DNA of 64,000 nt from Hyphomonas sp. CY54-11-8 (lineage in GTDB: Bacteria > Pseudomonadota > Alphaproteobacteria > Caulobacterales > Hyphomonadaceae). Every line of letters begins with the position of its first letter. Position 1 is the first letter of the stretch. The DNA is taken from positions 1-64,000 of the forward strand of contig NZ_AWFD01000007.1 in the NCBI RefSeq assembly GCF_000682735.1, written 5' to 3'. Position numbers and translations under genes: made by a program. The notes beneath the pieces are model-generated. The model did no database searches. It was not told where the DNA came from and saw nothing but the letters and a program-made list of their open reading frames with translations. Positions 7,745 through 16,938 of the stretch are shown in pieces.

Positions 7745-8914
7745 ATGAGCCAGGTACGCCCGTTCAATATTTCCGTTTCCGACGCAAAGCTCGCCGCCAT
7801 CCGGGAGCGGGTTGCAGCCTATCGATGGTTTCCGGCACCCGAAAATGAAAAGGGCTTTGCGTATGGCATGTCGACGCCCGTCCTTCAGGAACTCTGCAAG
7901 TACTGGCTGAACGAATACGACTGGCGCGTGCAGGAAGACCTGCTGAACAAGTACCCGAGCTTCAAGGCTGACGTCGGCGGCATGGAAATCCACTTTGTCC
8001 ACGTTGTGGGTGAAGCCGAAGGCAAGCGCCCGCTATTGCTGACCCATGGCTGGCCGGGTTCGTTCTTCGAGTTCTGGGACGCCATCGAACCGCTCGCCTT
8101 CCCGTCCCGCCATGGTGGCGACGCAGCCGATGCATTCGATGTCGTGATCCCCAGCCTGCCTGGCTACGCGTTCTCGGAGAAGCCCGCCTCTCCCATGGGC
8201 CAACGCGCAACCGCGGCGCTGTGGGATGAGCTTATGCGCGATGTGCTCGGCTACAAATCTTATCTTGCCCAAGGCGGAGACTGGGGCGGGCTTGTCACAT
8301 CCTGGCTAGGCCTGAACCATGGCGCGCACGACAAGAATGGCGGGTGCCGCGCGATCCACCTCAACATGATTGGTTTCCGTCCGACACCGCCTACTCCGAA
8401 CACGGAGGAAGAAGCGAACTGGCTGACCAACATGCAGGGCGCGATGCAAGCCGAAGGCGCCTATTTCATGGAGCAGGCGACAAAGCCGCAGACACTCGCC
8501 ATGGCGCTGATGGATTCTCCGGTTGGCACGACTGCCTGGATCATCGAGAAGTTCCATGGCTGGTCAGACCTGCGTGAAGGTGACCTATACTCCGTCTACA
8601 CACGAGACCAGCTGCTAACGAATGTGATGCTGTACCTCGTCAATGATGCGATCGCGACCAGCGTCTGGTATTACAACGCCCTATTCCAGGAAGGCGGTGT
8701 GCAGCTGCCGGAAGGTGCTCGCTGTGAGACACCGACCGGGTTTGCGAATTTCCCGGGAGAGAAGGTTTATACGGCCCCACCAAAAAGCTGGGTCGAACGA
8801 GCCTACAATCTCGTGCATTGGCGTGACATGCCGAAAGGCGGCCACTTTGCAGCGATGGAAAAGCCTACGCTCTTTGTCGATGAAGTCAGGGCCTGGGCAC
8901 GCGCGCACGATTAG
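7745..8914 (+). CDS. Epoxide hydrolase (EHN domain, alpha/beta hydrolase)
   Basis: A 389-residue protein with the N-terminal epoxide-hydrolase lid domain (about 1-110, PFNISVSDAKLAAIRERV) and an alpha/beta-hydrolase fold. The oxyanion-hole motif HGWPGS lies at 101-106, the nucleophile Asp179 in GGDWGG, and the catalytic His at about 367 in KGGHFAAMEKP. It opens epoxides to vicinal diols. AGGAGG lies 6 nt before the ATG, a strong ribosome-binding site. Its TAG overlaps the TAA of the convergent nusB. With the P450 at the window start it could form an oxidation/detoxification route, which is inference only. Confidence 0.92.
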   Translation: MSQVRPFNISVSDAKLAAIRERVAAYRWFPAPENEKGFAYGMSTPVLQELCKYWLNEYDWRVQEDLLNKYPSFKADVGGMEIHFVHVVGEAEGKRPLLLTHGWPGSFFEFWDAIEPLAFPSRHGGDAADAFDVVIPSLPGYAFSEKPASPMGQRATAALWDELMRDVLGYKSYLAQGGDWGGLVTSWLGLNHGAHDKNGGCRAIHLNMIGFRPTPPTPNTEEEANWLTNMQGAMQAEGAYFMEQATKPQTLAMALMDSPVGTTAWIIEKFHGWSDLREGDLYSVYTRDQLLTNVMLYLVNDAIATSVWYYNALFQEGGVQLPEGARCETPTGFANFPGEKVYTAPPKSWVERAYNLVHWRDMPKGGHFAAMEKPTLFVDEVRAWARAHD

Positions 8915-9378
8915 GCGCGCAGATCATTCCCGACATTGTCCAGCACGGCGTTGGCGAATTTTGCCTCTGACTCTTCAAAAAAGTCGTGTGCGAGGGACAC
9001 ATACTCATCCATGATCACGGCATGGGACAGATGCTGGTGCACGATGAACTCAGCGGCGCCTGCGCGGAGCAAGGCGCGCATCGTGGCGTCTAGGCGGGTC
9101 AGCTTCCACCCTGATGCAAGGCGTTTCAGGATCGCTTTGTCGACCCTCGCCTGATTGTCTACCACACCATTGACGATGGACTTGAAAAGATCCGGATCGG
9201 CCTCTTCCACCGGTTCCTCATTCGGACCGATGCCAAGTTTGTCTTCCATGAAGGCACGAATGGTCTCGCGCGCCGACTTGCCGGTCTGCTCCATCGCATA
9301 GAGCGCCTGCACCGCCGCAAGGCGCGCACCAGCCCGGCGCGCGCGTGTGACTTCAAATGGAAACTTCTGATCGCTCAA
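8911..9378 (-). CDS. nusB: Transcription antitermination factor NusB
   Basis: NusB, an all-helical RNA-binding protein that joins NusE in rRNA antitermination. RRAGARLAAVQALYAMEQTG and the C-terminal KFANAVLDNVGNDLR are family signatures. I chose a TTG at 9378 (155 residues) because it overlaps the ribH TGA (TTGA) and has AAGGAA 8 nt upstream. Another TTG at 9417 would add 13 residues without a ribosome-binding site. Last gene of the glyA-nrdR-rib-nusB string. Confidence 0.92.
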   Translation of the reverse strand: MSDQKFPFEVTRARRAGARLAAVQALYAMEQTGKSARETIRAFMEDKLGIGPNEEPVEEADPDLFKSIVNGVVDNQARVDKAILKRLASGWKLTRLDATMRALLRAGAAEFIVHQHLSHAVIMDEYVSLAHDFFEESEAKFANAVLDNVGNDLRA

Positions 9379-9803
9379 CGAATGAGTTCCTTGCGGAATT
9401 TGATCATGGAGAGACAAGCGTTCGCTGCGTCCGCACCCTTGTTGCCGCGTTTGCGATCGGCACGTGCCAGCGCTTGTGCCTCGTTCTCGACGGTCAGAAT
9501 GCCGTAGCCAATGGCCTGCCGGCGATTGACGATCAGGTCCATCAGGCCCCGCGCGCTCTCGCCACAGACATAGTCATAGTGGGTCGTCTCACCGCGGATC
9601 ACGCAACCCAAGGCGACCGCACCATCGAAGCGTCCCGAGTCTGCCGCCATGGCGATCACACCCGGCAGCTCAAAAGCGCCCGGCACTTCCATCACCGTGA
9701 CTTTTGCGTCGGCAGCTTCCAGCACTTCCATCGCGCCAGCCAGCATCTCTTCGGAAATATGTTTATAGTAGTGCGAAACCGCTACCAGGACCCGGTCAGC
9801 CAT
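9375..9803 (-). CDS. ribH: 6,7-dimethyl-8-ribityllumazine synthase
   Basis: Lumazine synthase condenses the pyrimidinedione with 3,4-dihydroxy-2-butanone-4-phosphate, the penultimate step to riboflavin. Motifs seen are VPGAFELPG and ALGCVIRGETTHYDYV. At 142 residues it has normal length. The ATG at 9803 overlaps the ribBX TGA by one base (TGATG) and has GAGGAG 9 nt upstream; a start 10 codons earlier is possible but unnecessary. Confidence 0.95.
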   Translation of the reverse strand: MADRVLVAVSHYYKHISEEMLAGAMEVLEAADAKVTVMEVPGAFELPGVIAMAADSGRFDGAVALGCVIRGETTHYDYVCGESARGLMDLIVNRRQAIGYGILTVENEAQALARADRKRGNKGADAANACLSMIKFRKELIR

Positions 9804-10930
9804 CAGTTTGTCTCCTCGTTGAGGCGGCGCCACCCCTCTATCGTCATGCCGTATCCGTCAAGCCCTGCAACGCGGGTGGGCTGCGTATCGGACAGGTAAA
9901 TCATCTTGCGCACGCCGAGCTCCCGCAGAATTTGTGCACCAATCCCGTACTCGCGCAGCGGCGAGGTCGGGTCTTTCGGTGTCGACGTCTTCAGACCGAG
10001 GCGTTCGGCAATGGCATTCGCCTGCATCGTGTTTACGAACACGACCACGCCTGGCTCTTCCGCTTCGGCAATGATCCGCATCGCACGTTCGACCAGGCCC
10101 TGTCGTGGACCGCGCTCGCCCAGGATATCTGCCAGCACGTCGGTGCGGTGGACGCGAACCAGCGTGGTGGAGTCTGGCTTGATCGTGCCGTGAACGATGG
10201 CGATGTGCTCGGAATTGTCGAGCACATTGCGGAAGCACACGGTCCGGAAGCCTTCTCCATAGGCCGACTCCAGCGGTGCCTCGACCCGGCGCTCAAGGAA
10301 GCGGTCATTCTGGCGGCGCCATGCGATCAGGTCGGCAATGGTACCGATTTTCAGATTATGGAGCTGCGCGAAGGCAACGAGGTCCGGCAGGCGAGCCATC
10401 GAGCCGTCCTCGTTCATGATCTCGCAGATCACACCGGCCGGATAGAGGCCGGCCATGCGAGAAATGTCGACAGCGGCTTCCGTATGGCCCGCGCGGACCA
10501 GCGTCCCGCCATCCTTGGCGACCAGCGGGAAAACGTGACCGGGTGAAACGATATCATCGTAGTCCTTGGTCGGGTCGATAGCGACAGCGATAGTCTTCGC
10601 ACGGTCATGCGCGGAAATCCCTGTCGTGACGCCTTCCTTCGCCTCAATGGAAACGGTGAAGGCCGTGCCCATGCTCTCCCGGTTGTTCCGGGTCATCATG
10701 TCGAGATTCAGCGTATGAGCACGCTCCTGTGTCATGGCGAGGCAGATCAGGCCCCGGCCGTGACGGGCCATGAAATTGACTTGTTCCGGCGTCGCAAAAT
10801 TTGCCGGGATAATCAGGTCTCCCTCATTCTCGCGGTCTTCTGCATCCACAAGGATGAACATGCGCCCGTTGCGGGCGTCTTCGATGATCTCGTCGATCGA
10901 GGAGATCGCGTGCTTGAACTCGTCTGACAT
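9803..10930 (-). CDS. ribB: 3,4-dihydroxy-2-butanone-4-phosphate synthase with degenerate GTP cyclohydrolase II domain (RibBX type)
   Basis: The N-terminal domain (about 1-200) is an intact Rib[28 protein letters not shown] and [22 protein letters not shown] supply metal- and phosphate-binding residues. The C-terminal half resembles GTP cyclohydrolase II ([15 protein letters not shown] ... [16 protein letters not shown] ... VAGLDGYGM) but lacks the three zinc cysteines expected in the GDxxxSxRCDCG region and the GTP-binding RQEGRGIGL loop. It should therefore make only the four-carbon precursor. RibBX-like hybrids of this kind are known in Proteobacteria. The start at 10930 is 4 nt past the ribE stop, behind GAAGGGC. 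Confidence 0.92.
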   Translation of the reverse strand: MSDEFKHAISSIDEIIEDARNGRMFILVDAEDRENEGDLIIPANFATPEQVNFMARHGRGLICLAMTQERAHTLNLDMMTRNNRESMGTAFTVSIEAKEGVTTGISAHDRAKTIAVAIDPTKDYDDIVSPGHVFPLVAKDGGTLVRAGHTEAAVDISRMAGLYPAGVICEIMNEDGSMARLPDLVAFAQLHNLKIGTIADLIAWRRQNDRFLERRVEAPLESAYGEGFRTVCFRNVLDNSEHIAIVHGTIKPDSTTLVRVHRTDVLADILGERGPRQGLVERAMRIIAEAEEPGVVVFVNTMQANAIAERLGLKTSTPKDPTSPLREYGIGAQILRELGVRKMIYLSDTQPTRVAGLDGYGMTIEGWRRLNEETN

Positions 10931-10934
10931 TGTT

Positions 10935-11555
10935 TCACTGCCCTTCAGGTGCATCAGCACCAATCATGCGGGCGACGTAGCGTGCCAGCATATCTATCTC
11001 AAGGTTCACACGGCTGCCCGGCTGCAGATCAGCCAGCGTGGTCACCTCCCATGTGTGCGGAATAACAGCGACCTGGAAGTCGCCATTCGGCAAGGCATCC
11101 GCGACGGTCAGCGAAACGCCGTTCACCGCGGCGGACCCCTTGGTCGCAAAATACTTCGCCAGATCAGCCGGTGGACGGATCGTGATCCGGCGGCTCTGAC
11201 CCTCCGGCTCGATGGAGACGATTTCGCCGACGCCATCGACATGGCCGAAGACGAAATGTCCGCCCAGCTCATCGCCCAGTTTCAGGCTCTGCTCCAGATT
11301 GACCCGTGCGCCTTCGTTCCACTCTCCGAGCACCGTCTTCGCGAGCGTCTCCGGCACGGCCTCAACGGAAAACCAGGCGCCACGCTCACCCTGCCCCTTA
11401 TCGACGACGGTGAGGCAAACACCGGAGTGCATGATCGACGCGCCCATGGCGATGTCTTCCAGCGGGTAACCGCTTTCAACTTCGAACCGCGTCAAGCCGT
11501 TGCGGTGTTCCGCCTTCCGGACAGTGCCGACATCGGTGACGAGACCTGTGAACAT
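10935..11555 (-). CDS. ribE: Riboflavin synthase alpha subunit
   Basis: A 206-residue riboflavin synthase, which dismutates two lumazines to riboflavin. It has the typical internal duplication: MFTGLVTDVGTV at the N-terminus and a second barrel starting near GHFVFGHVDGVGEIVS. LTVVDKG and VSLTVADALPNG are the paired lumazine-site loops. AAGG lies about 8 nt before the ATG. It sits between ribD' and ribBX in the riboflavin operon. Confidence 0.94.
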   Translation of the reverse strand: MFTGLVTDVGTVRKAEHRNGLTRFEVESGYPLEDIAMGASIMHSGVCLTVVDKGQGERGAWFSVEAVPETLAKTVLGEWNEGARVNLEQSLKLGDELGGHFVFGHVDGVGEIVSIEPEGQSRRITIRPPADLAKYFATKGSAAVNGVSLTVADALPNGDFQVAVIPHTWEVTTLADLQPGSRVNLEIDMLARYVARMIGADAPEGQ

Positions 11556-11579
11556 GGGAAGACCTTCAGGCGACTTTTG

Positions 11580-12227
11580 CTAAAAACGAACATAAGTGTT
11601 CAGAACGTCATCCCCAATGCGTTCCGTCGCGACAGGTTTCCACCGTGTCGCATCCGACAGGGTCTGAAGGCCAAGTCCCCCAAGGGCTGGCAAGCCGTCG
11701 CCGCCAATCAGGATTGGCGCCACAAACCAGGCAATTTCATCAACAAGACCAGCGCGGATAAAGCTTGCAGCCAACGTTCCGCCGCCTTCAATCAGCAGCG
11801 AAGAAATTCCTTCCGCGGATGCCCGGCGTAGCAAATCCTGTACATCCATCCGTACGCCGTTACCGCAGCGCCAGATCTCCACGCCGCTCCGCGTCAGGAA
11901 ATCCTGCGGCTGGCCATTGGTCGCCACCACGACGCGGCCGCTCGATACCGACTGCACAAGGCGGGAGCTGAGCGGTGTGCGCCCATTGGAATCCGCCACG
12001 ATACGAACGGGCTGCTTCTTCGGCAGGGGCACCGTGCGCGCGGTGAGCAGCGGGTCGTCCGCCAGAACAGTACCAATGCCTACAAGGATGGCATCGTGCG
12101 AAGCACGCAATTGGTGCCCCCGGGCCCGGGACTCACTGGATGTGATCCACTGGCTCGTCCCATCGGCAAGGGCGATCCGCGCGTCCAGCGAAGTGGCGAG
12201 CTTCAGCGTGACCCGCACGCCGCTCAT
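11580..12227 (-). CDS. RibD C-terminal reductase domain protein, lacking the deaminase domain
   Basis: A 215-residue stand-alone RibD_C / DHFR-like domain: [41 protein letters not shown] and [14 protein letters not shown] are reductase-half motifs. The usual N-terminal zinc deaminase (HAE ... PCxxxGxxPPC) is absent, although ribD at this locus normally carries both domains (about 360 residues). The ATG at 12227 overlaps the nrdR TGA as ATGA, so nothing upstream has been cut off by a frameshift. Likely role: NADPH reduction of the ribosylaminopyrimidine intermediate; the deaminase must be supplied elsewhere. Confidence 0.85.
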   Translation of the reverse strand: MSGVRVTLKLATSLDARIALADGTSQWITSSESRARGHQLRASHDAILVGIGTVLADDPLLTARTVPLPKKQPVRIVADSNGRTPLSSRLVQSVSSGRVVVATNGQPQDFLTRSGVEIWRCGNGVRMDVQDLLRRASAEGISSLLIEGGGTLAASFIRAGLVDEIAWFVAPILIGGDGLPALGGLGLQTLSDATRWKPVATERIGDDVLNTYVRF

Positions 12228-12700
12228 TCGCCTTCGAGGTCCTCTTCGTCCTCAAGCGCGGCCTTTTCGATGAACTGGGCAAAATCGCTCGGATCACGGA
12301 AGTCCTTGTAGACGCTGGCGAAGCGGACATAGCCGACCGGATCGACCATGCGCAGCGCCTCCATCGCCAGCTCACCTACATCGTTGGAGGCAACTTCCGG
12401 CTCGCCAGCGCTTTCCAGCTTCCTCAGAATGCCTGAAACCATCTGGTCGATCTGTTCACGGTCGACCGGGCGCTTGCGCAGCGCAATCGTGATCGACCTT
12501 GCGAGACGTTCCCGGTCAAACGGCACACGCTTGCCGTCCCGCTTTACAACCGTCACTTCGCGCAGCTGCACCCGCTCGAATGTTGTAAACCGGGCGCCGC
12601 AGCTTTCGCAGACCCTGCGGCGGCGCACAGCGGTATCGTCTTCAGCCGAGCGGCTGTCTTTCACCGATGTGTTCTCAGATCCGCAGAAAGGACAACGCAA
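12224..12700 (-). CDS. nrdR: Transcriptional repressor NrdR
   Basis: A 158-residue NrdR, a zinc-ribbon plus ATP-cone repressor of ribonucleotide reductase genes that senses dATP/ATP. The zinc ligands Cys3, Cys6, Cys31 and Cys34 and the [18 protein letters not shown]-cone start are visible. The start codon is TTG at 12700, fixed by the invariant RCPFC beginning and by GGGAGG upstream. It lies 6 nt after glyA and overlaps ribD' by 4 nt. Confidence 0.96.
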   Translation of the reverse strand: MRCPFCGSENTSVKDSRSAEDDTAVRRRRVCESCGARFTTFERVQLREVTVVKRDGKRVPFDRERLARSITIALRKRPVDREQIDQMVSGILRKLESAGEPEVASNDVGELAMEALRMVDPVGYVRFASVYKDFRDPSDFAQFIEKAALEDEEDLEGE

Positions 12701-12706
12701 ACCGGA

Positions 12707-14014
12707 TCAGCCTCCCAAGCCACCATAAATCGGGTACTGCGCCGTCAGCGCTTTGACTTCGTCGCGAATACGGTCTTCCGTAGACGCACTGTCGCCCGTC
12801 GCGACGGCATCGACGATCTCGCCTATCCAGTTGCCGATCCGGGTGAATTCTTCTTCTCCGAAGCCACGCGTGGTGCCAGCCGGTGAACCGACGCGAATAC
12901 CGCTGGTGATCGTTGGCTTCTCAGGATCGAACGGCACGCCATTCTTGTTGCAGGTGATAAATGCACGGCCGAGTGCGGCCTCAGCGTCCTTACCGGTCAC
13001 CTTTTTGGGGCGCAGGTCGATCAGCGCAAGGTGCGTATCCGTGCCGCCAGAGACAACATCCAGTCCGCTGGCTTTCGCCGCAGCGGCCATGGCTCTGGCA
13101 TTTACGACCACCTGCGCAGCATATTCTTTGAAAGACGGACGCAGCGCCTCACCAAAGGCAACAGCCTTCGCCGCGATGACATGCATCAGCGGGCCACCCT
13201 GAATGCCGGGGAAGATCGCCGAATTGATCTTCTTGGCCAGCTTCTCGTCATTGGTCAGGATCATGCCACCGCGCGGGCCACGAAGCGTCTTGTGCGTGGT
13301 GGTGGTTGCCACGTCGGCATAGTCGAGCGGGTTCGGATGCGCCCCGCCTGCCACGAGACCAGCAAAGTGAGCCATGTCGACCATGAACACCGCGCCAACT
13401 TCGTCAGCGACCGCCCGGAAGCGGGCAAAGTCGATTTCACGGGGATAGGCAGAGCCGCCTGCGATGATCATCTGCGGACGGTGCGCCTTGGCCAGGCGTT
13501 CGACCTGTTCGAAATCGATGCGGTCATCTTCCCGGCGCACGCCGTACTGGACGGCATTGAACCATTTGCCCGACTGGTTGGGGGGTGCGCCGTGCGTCAG
13601 GTGACCGCCAGCATCGAGGCTCATGCCGAGGATTGTGTCGCCTGGTTTCAGGACAGCCTGGAAAACACCCTGGTTGGCCTGGCTGCCGGAGTTCGGCTGG
13701 ACATTGGCAAACTGGCAATTGAAGAGCTGTTTTGCGCGGTCGATCGCGAGATTTTCAGCAATGTCGACGAATTCGCATCCGCCATAATAGCGCCGGCCCG
13801 GATAGCCTTCGGCATATTTGTTGGTGAGGACGGATCCCTGCGCTTCCAGAACCGCCTTGGAGACGATGTTTTCCGAAGCGATCAGCTCGATTTCGTGCTG
13901 TTGGCGCCCCTGTTCCTTGCCGATCGCGGCGAAAACTTCCGGATCGCTCTCTTCAAGACCGGTCGAAAAGAAACCGCTGGTATCAAACCGTTGCGTCTGG
14001 GCGGTGTCTGCCAT
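12707..14014 (-). CDS. glyA: Serine hydroxymethyltransferase
   Basis: A 435-residue PLP enzyme converting serine and tetrahydrofolate to glycine and methylene-THF, the main one-carbon source. Visible are [11 protein letters not shown] near the N-terminus, the PLP lysine in [13 protein letters not shown] and the C-terminal [15 protein letters not shown]. The length is typical. The ATG at 14014 has AGGAG upstream. First gene of the glyA-nrdR-rib-nusB string; its promoter lies in the 213-bp gap shared with the divergent mucR-like gene. Confidence 0.97.
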   Translation of the reverse strand: MADTAQTQRFDTSGFFSTGLEESDPEVFAAIGKEQGRQQHEIELIASENIVSKAVLEAQGSVLTNKYAEGYPGRRYYGGCEFVDIAENLAIDRAKQLFNCQFANVQPNSGSQANQGVFQAVLKPGDTILGMSLDAGGHLTHGAPPNQSGKWFNAVQYGVRREDDRIDFEQVERLAKAHRPQMIIAGGSAYPREIDFARFRAVADEVGAVFMVDMAHFAGLVAGGAHPNPLDYADVATTTTHKTLRGPRGGMILTNDEKLAKKINSAIFPGIQGGPLMHVIAAKAVAFGEALRPSFKEYAAQVVVNARAMAAAAKASGLDVVSGGTDTHLALIDLRPKKVTGKDAEAALGRAFITCNKNGVPFDPEKPTITSGIRVGSPAGTTRGFGEEEFTRIGNWIGEIVDAVATGDSASTEDRIRDEVKALTAQYPIYGGLGG

Positions 14015-14227
14015 GGGAATCTCCTGCTTTCCGTGCGCTGTTTACGCGCAGAGGCGCGCGCTCGCAACTGGACAATCCCGCATAACAGTCGGCAGATTTT
14101 CTCAATCTTGTTTGATGTAATAAGGGTAATCGCGCGCTAATACTTATGATCTTCTGGTCTTACCGCGTTCTTCGTGACATTATGTTTTGAATTACCGTAG
14201 CATTATAAAAATAACGGTGGTGGCAAG

Positions 14228-14629
14228 ATGGGTGACCCGAAGCAGGTTGACGTGCTGGGGATGACGACAGGGATCGTCTCGTCCTTCGTTTCCAACAATA
14301 CAGTTCCAGCATCCGACCTGCCCGGTCTGATCCGGTCCGTACATGACGCGATCTTGTCGTTGTCCGAGGAAGATTCGAACAATGCCGAAGCCCTCTCGCC
14401 CGCGGTTCCGATTTCGAAATCCATTACACCGGACTTCCTGATCTGCCTGGAAGATGGCAGGAAGCTCAAAATGCTGCGCCGTTACCTGCGGTCCCGCTAT
14501 TCCATGACACCGGAGGAATATCGGGAACGGTGGAACCTACCGGCCGATTACCCGATGGTCGCACCGAATTATGCCAAACTGCGCTCAAAGCACGCGAAGA
14601 ACATCGGTCTCGGCAAGAAAAAGAAATAG
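14228..14629 (+). CDS. MucR/Ros-family transcriptional regulator without canonical zinc ligands
   Basis: A 133-residue MucR/Ros regulator: SITPDFLICLEDGRKLKMLRR followed by YSMTPEEYRERWNLPADYPMVAPNYA is the family signature. In Ros the zinc site is C-x2-C(or D)-x9-H-x4-H. Here it reads Cys73, Asp76, Tyr86, Tyr91, so both histidines are replaced. Zinc-free Ros homologues are known in Mesorhizobium, so DNA binding may persist. The Lys-rich C-terminus (GKKKK) suits DNA contact. It is divergent from glyA across an AT-rich 213-bp gap. In other Alphaproteobacteria such proteins act with CtrA or control exopolysaccharide genes; the role here is inferred. Confidence 0.88.
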   Translation: MGDPKQVDVLGMTTGIVSSFVSNNTVPASDLPGLIRSVHDAILSLSEEDSNNAEALSPAVPISKSITPDFLICLEDGRKLKMLRRYLRSRYSMTPEEYRERWNLPADYPMVAPNYAKLRSKHAKNIGLGKKKK

Positions 14630-14648
14630 GCGCCCAAAGGCGCCTATT
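14625..14648. terminator. Bidirectional terminator between mucR-like gene and hemA
   Basis: A perfect 10-bp stem with a 4-nt loop (14625-14634 / 14639-14648). Read on the minus strand it is followed by a T-rich run (TCTTTTTCTT), so it should stop hemA efficiently. The plus side has only a weak T tract. The stem includes the TAG stop codon of the mucR-like gene. Confidence 0.8.
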
Positions 14649-14677
14649 CCGTTTGAATTCAGATGGCTCAACGTCGA

Positions 14678-15895
14678 TCAGGCGGCCTTGTCGAGGCCCA
14701 GCTGCTTCCAGACGGCAAGGATCGCTTCGACCAGTTCGTCCATCATGACGGCGTCGTGCACCGGGCTCGGCGTAAAACGCAGGCGCTCGGTGCCACGCGG
14801 TACGGTCGGGTAATTGATCGGCTGAACATAGATGCCGAAATCGAACAGCAACGTGTCGGACAGGGCCTTGCACCGCTCCGGATCGCCCACGAGCAGTGGG
14901 ACGATGTGCGACGGAGATTCCATCACCGGCAGGCCCGCATCGCGGAATTTCTGCTTCAGCTCTGCGGCCTTGGCCTGATGGATGGCGCGCAGTTTGCGGC
15001 CTTCATCGGAGCGCAGCTTCTGGATGCTGGCCAACGCTCCTGCCGCCATGACCGGGCAAGTTGACGTGCTGAAGATGAAGCCGGACGCCATCGAACGGAT
15101 GGCATCGATCACGGTCGCCTTGGAAGCGATGTAACCGCCCATCACGCCATAACCTTTGGCGAGCGTACCCTCGATAATGTCGATCCGATCGGACAGACCG
15201 AGCATTTCGGCAACGCCAGCGCCCTGGCTGCCGTAAAGGCCGACAGCATGCACTTCGTCCAGATAGGTCAGCGCATTGAACTCATCTGCCAGGTCACAGA
15301 TTTCCTTCATGCGGCCGAAATCGCCATCCATGGAGTAGACGCTTTCGAAAGCGATCACTTTCGGACGGTCCGGATCGTCGTTTTCAAGCAGGGCGCGCAG
15401 GTGGTCCACATCATTATGGCGGAACACCCGGTAATCGGCGCCCGAACGGCGGATCCCCTCGATCATCGAAGCATGGTTGAGCTGATCGGAATAGATGATC
15501 AGGTCTTTCATGATCTTGCCGAGCGTTGACAGGGTCGCGTCATTGGACACGTAGCCGGACGTGAACAGCAACGCTGCTTCCTTCTGGTGCAGGTCCGCCA
15601 GCTCCCGCTCCAGATCGACGTGGAACCGCGTCGTACCGGAAATGTTGCGCGTACCGCCTGAGCCGGCACCAAAGCTGTCGATCGCTTCGTGCATCGCCTG
15701 GATGACATCATCATCCTGACCCATGCCGAGATAGTCATTTGAACACCAGATGGTGACTTCGCGCTCACCATCCTCGAACCGGGCGGTGGCCTTTGGGAAA
15801 CGCCCCTTGTGGCGCTGCAGGTCAATAAAGACCCTGTAGCGTCCCTCGGAATGAATGGTGCCGAGGGCATCCTCAAAGGCCTTCAGGTGTTTCAT
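14678..15895 (-). CDS. hemA: 5-aminolevulinate synthase
   Basis: A 405-residue PLP enzyme that condenses glycine and succinyl-CoA to 5-aminolevulinate, the alphaproteobacterial (C4) entry to haem. Motifs are [38 protein letters not shown] and the PLP lysine in [22 protein letters not shown] precedes the ATG at 15895. Monocistronic in this view, with its own terminator. Confidence 0.97.
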   Translation of the reverse strand: MKHLKAFEDALGTIHSEGRYRVFIDLQRHKGRFPKATARFEDGEREVTIWCSNDYLGMGQDDDVIQAMHEAIDSFGAGSGGTRNISGTTRFHVDLERELADLHQKEAALLFTSGYVSNDATLSTLGKIMKDLIIYSDQLNHASMIEGIRRSGADYRVFRHNDVDHLRALLENDDPDRPKVIAFESVYSMDGDFGRMKEICDLADEFNALTYLDEVHAVGLYGSQGAGVAEMLGLSDRIDIIEGTLAKGYGVMGGYIASKATVIDAIRSMASGFIFSTSTCPVMAAGALASIQKLRSDEGRKLRAIHQAKAAELKQKFRDAGLPVMESPSHIVPLLVGDPERCKALSDTLLFDFGIYVQPINYPTVPRGTERLRFTPSPVHDAVMMDELVEAILAVWKQLGLDKAA

Positions 15896-16000
15896 CTGCT
15901 TATCCCTTATAAGCTCTGGGAAGTTTACTTAGACGCTTCGGTCGCGACATTTAATGGGCTGATAGCGCTTTCGCCGTTTTTGTCGCATCCGGGACACTAC

Positions 16001-16792
16001 TTAGGAGTCGTAGCCTGGATATTCGCGGTCCAGTTTCCGAAGAAGTGCAGGCCAGACAAGCTTTTCGGTCAGCATGGACATGCCATTGCTGTTTTCAGTC
16101 ATGCCGCCCTGCCCGGCCACTTTGTCCTGAAGGCCGTCATCACATTCCAGCACGCCATCACGGCCCGCGGACAGCGCCATGATCTGCATCTTGCAGGCGC
16201 GCTCGAGGAAGAACATGCGCGTAAACGTGATTGCTGCGGTTTCACCGCAGGTAAGCGTGCCGTGATTGCGCAGGATCATGGAGTGCTTCTTCGGGCCGAG
16301 ATCGGCCACCAGGCGTTCTCGCTCGTCGAGATCAAGCGCGATGCCTTCATAGTCGTGATAGGCAACGTCTTCCCGTACAGCGAGTGCTGTCTGGCTGATC
16401 GGCAGCAGGCCCTCTTTCTGGGCCGAAACGGCGACGCCCTGGTCCGTATGCACGTGCATCACGACTTTCGCGTCGTCACGTGCGGCATGCACAGCGGAAT
16501 GGATCGTGAAGCCCGCCGGATTGATCATGGACTCGGTCTCCTGGACGACGTTTCCATCTAGATCGACCTTCACAAGAGACGATGCTGTGATTTCTTCGAA
16601 GAAATAGCCATATGGATTGATAAGGAAGTGATGATCAGGCCCCGGCACGCGGTGGGAGATGTGGGTGAAGATCATATCGTCCCAGCCATACATCGCAGTC
16701 AGGCGGTAAAGTGCCGCGAGATCCACCCGCGCCTGCCATTCCTCAGCGCTCACTGAACCACGAATATCGGCTGTCTGGTTGCCATCGGCCAT
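16001..16792 (-). CDS. Class II aldolase/adducin family protein
   Basis: A 263-residue zinc-dependent class II aldolase/adducin domain protein. The zinc-site histidines are visible in VVMHVHTDQG and in LRNHGTLTCG; TIHSAVHAARDD precedes them. This family includes fuculose-phosphate aldolases and decarboxylases, but also uncharacterised members, and the substrate cannot be deduced. I chose the ATG at 16792 (AGGGAG 7 nt upstream) over one 10 codons earlier. It is divergent from nadK. Confidence 0.85.
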   Translation of the reverse strand: MADGNQTADIRGSVSAEEWQARVDLAALYRLTAMYGWDDMIFTHISHRVPGPDHHFLINPYGYFFEEITASSLVKVDLDGNVVQETESMINPAGFTIHSAVHAARDDAKVVMHVHTDQGVAVSAQKEGLLPISQTALAVREDVAYHDYEGIALDLDERERLVADLGPKKHSMILRNHGTLTCGETAAITFTRMFFLERACKMQIMALSAGRDGVLECDDGLQDKVAGQGGMTENSNGMSMLTEKLVWPALLRKLDREYPGYDS

Positions 16793-16938
16793 GTCTCTGC
16801 TCCCTTTGTTCTGCGGCCGCAACTTATCCCAAAAGCCTCAACTTCGCCACTCCAAAGCTGACGCCTCCGTCACAGTTGAAAGACCACGTGTAAAGCGACG
16901 CCTTGACGCCGCTGCGGAACCTCAACCACATGGGCGCG

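Noticed and set aside
13031..14140. 369-codon open frame antisense to glyA
   Set aside because: Shadow of glyA with biased composition; no family resemblance.
12701..14227. FMN, THF or glycine riboswitch in leaders of glyA or the rib genes
   Set aside because: I looked for conserved blocks of these classes upstream of glyA and within the rib operon gaps; gaps in the operon are only a few bases and the glyA leader shows none.
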